Shown piece by piece: positions 41,475-41,541 of a stretch of 41,541 nucleotides of DNA; the first letter of the stretch is position 1; each line of letters starts with the position of its first letter. The notes under the pieces were generated by a model that saw only the letters and a program-made list of their open reading frames with translations, made no database searches and was not told where the DNA came from. The translations under genes and the position numbers were made by a program. The stretch is from Deltaproteobacteria bacterium. GTDB lineage: Bacteria; JAMCPX01. Location of the stretch: assembly GCA_023381995.1 (NCBI GenBank), contig JAMCVD010000065.1, positions 1-41,541 of the forward strand, read 5' to 3'.

Positions 41475-41541
41475 GCTATTCCTCCCTCCATGATTTAAAA
41501 TATAGATACTCATACCTGCTTCACCCGAAAAATGCAATTAC

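Noticed and set aside
1-41541. tRNA, rRNA, riboswitch or insertion-sequence genes
   Set aside because: No cloverleaf-like T-loop sequence, rRNA segment, recognisable riboswitch core or transposase motif was seen on reading, although a covariance-model search was not possible.

Overview
The window looks like a chromosomal segment of a Gram-negative anaerobe or facultative bacterium. The best guess is a member of the former Deltaproteobacteria (Desulfobacterota-like). This rests on the siroheme synthase–ccsA/hemX–hemA–hemC–cobA/hemD order, the ferredoxin-linked 2-oxoacid oxidoreductase operon, paired acyl-CoA dehydrogenases, lipoproteins and a probable outer-membrane protein, and heavy AGG/ATA codon use in the core genes. 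No rRNA, tRNA or CRISPR array was seen, so the taxonomy is inference only.

Region 1 (1-12 kb) is visibly AT-rich and mosaic. It holds a Wzx-type flippase, two small toxin-antitoxin (TA) modules and a diverged 3' fragment of a second flippase gene. A 69-bp direct repeat flanks the second TA module. A five-gene minus-strand glycan operon follows (methyltransferase-like/GT2 fusion, epimerase, methyltransferase, FkbM methyltransferase, GT39 membrane glycosyltransferase). After it come a DUF3782-type coiled-coil/nuclease-fold protein, a truncated glycosyltransferase, an arsR gene with a stub of arsD, and a nucleotidyltransferase/small-protein pair. This is probably an O-antigen or surface-glycan locus with a scrambled right edge.

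Region 2 (12.4-33.6 kb) is GC-richer core metabolism. It contains a GH5 endoglycoceramidase-like lipoprotein. A plus-strand run follows: hbd, enoyl-CoA hydratase, short-chain acyl-CoA dehydrogenase, TPR lipoprotein, murI and a GerMN-domain protein. A minus-strand operon then encodes a GltD-like flavoprotein with ferredoxin domain, a second FAD oxidoreductase, and the gamma-alpha and beta subunits of a 2-oxoacid:ferredoxin oxidoreductase; the beta gene is frameshifted at a homopolymer. Next come priA and a long-chain type acyl-CoA dehydrogenase preceded by a perfect 18-bp palindrome matching the Bacillus FadR-type operator. A truncated FN3/beta-propeller gene, an MFS transporter and a TPR protein complete the region. 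Together these suggest beta-oxidation or short-chain acyl-CoA metabolism coupled to low-potential electron carriers.

Region 3 (33.6-39.4 kb) is a tetrapyrrole operon read on the minus strand: a small outer-membrane-like protein, siroheme synthase N-domain, CcsA/HemX, HemA, HemC and a CobA-HemD fusion. Most junctions are overlapping or nearly overlapping stop/start codons. The right end (39.4-41.5 kb) holds a decayed gene, an MBL-fold hydrolase and a pyridoxamine-phosphate-oxidase-family protein.

No single spectacular new system is evident. The items most worth following are the FadR-like operator, the four-gene Kor operon with its frameshift, the repeat-flanked TA module beside a flippase fragment, and the arsR/arsD breakpoint.
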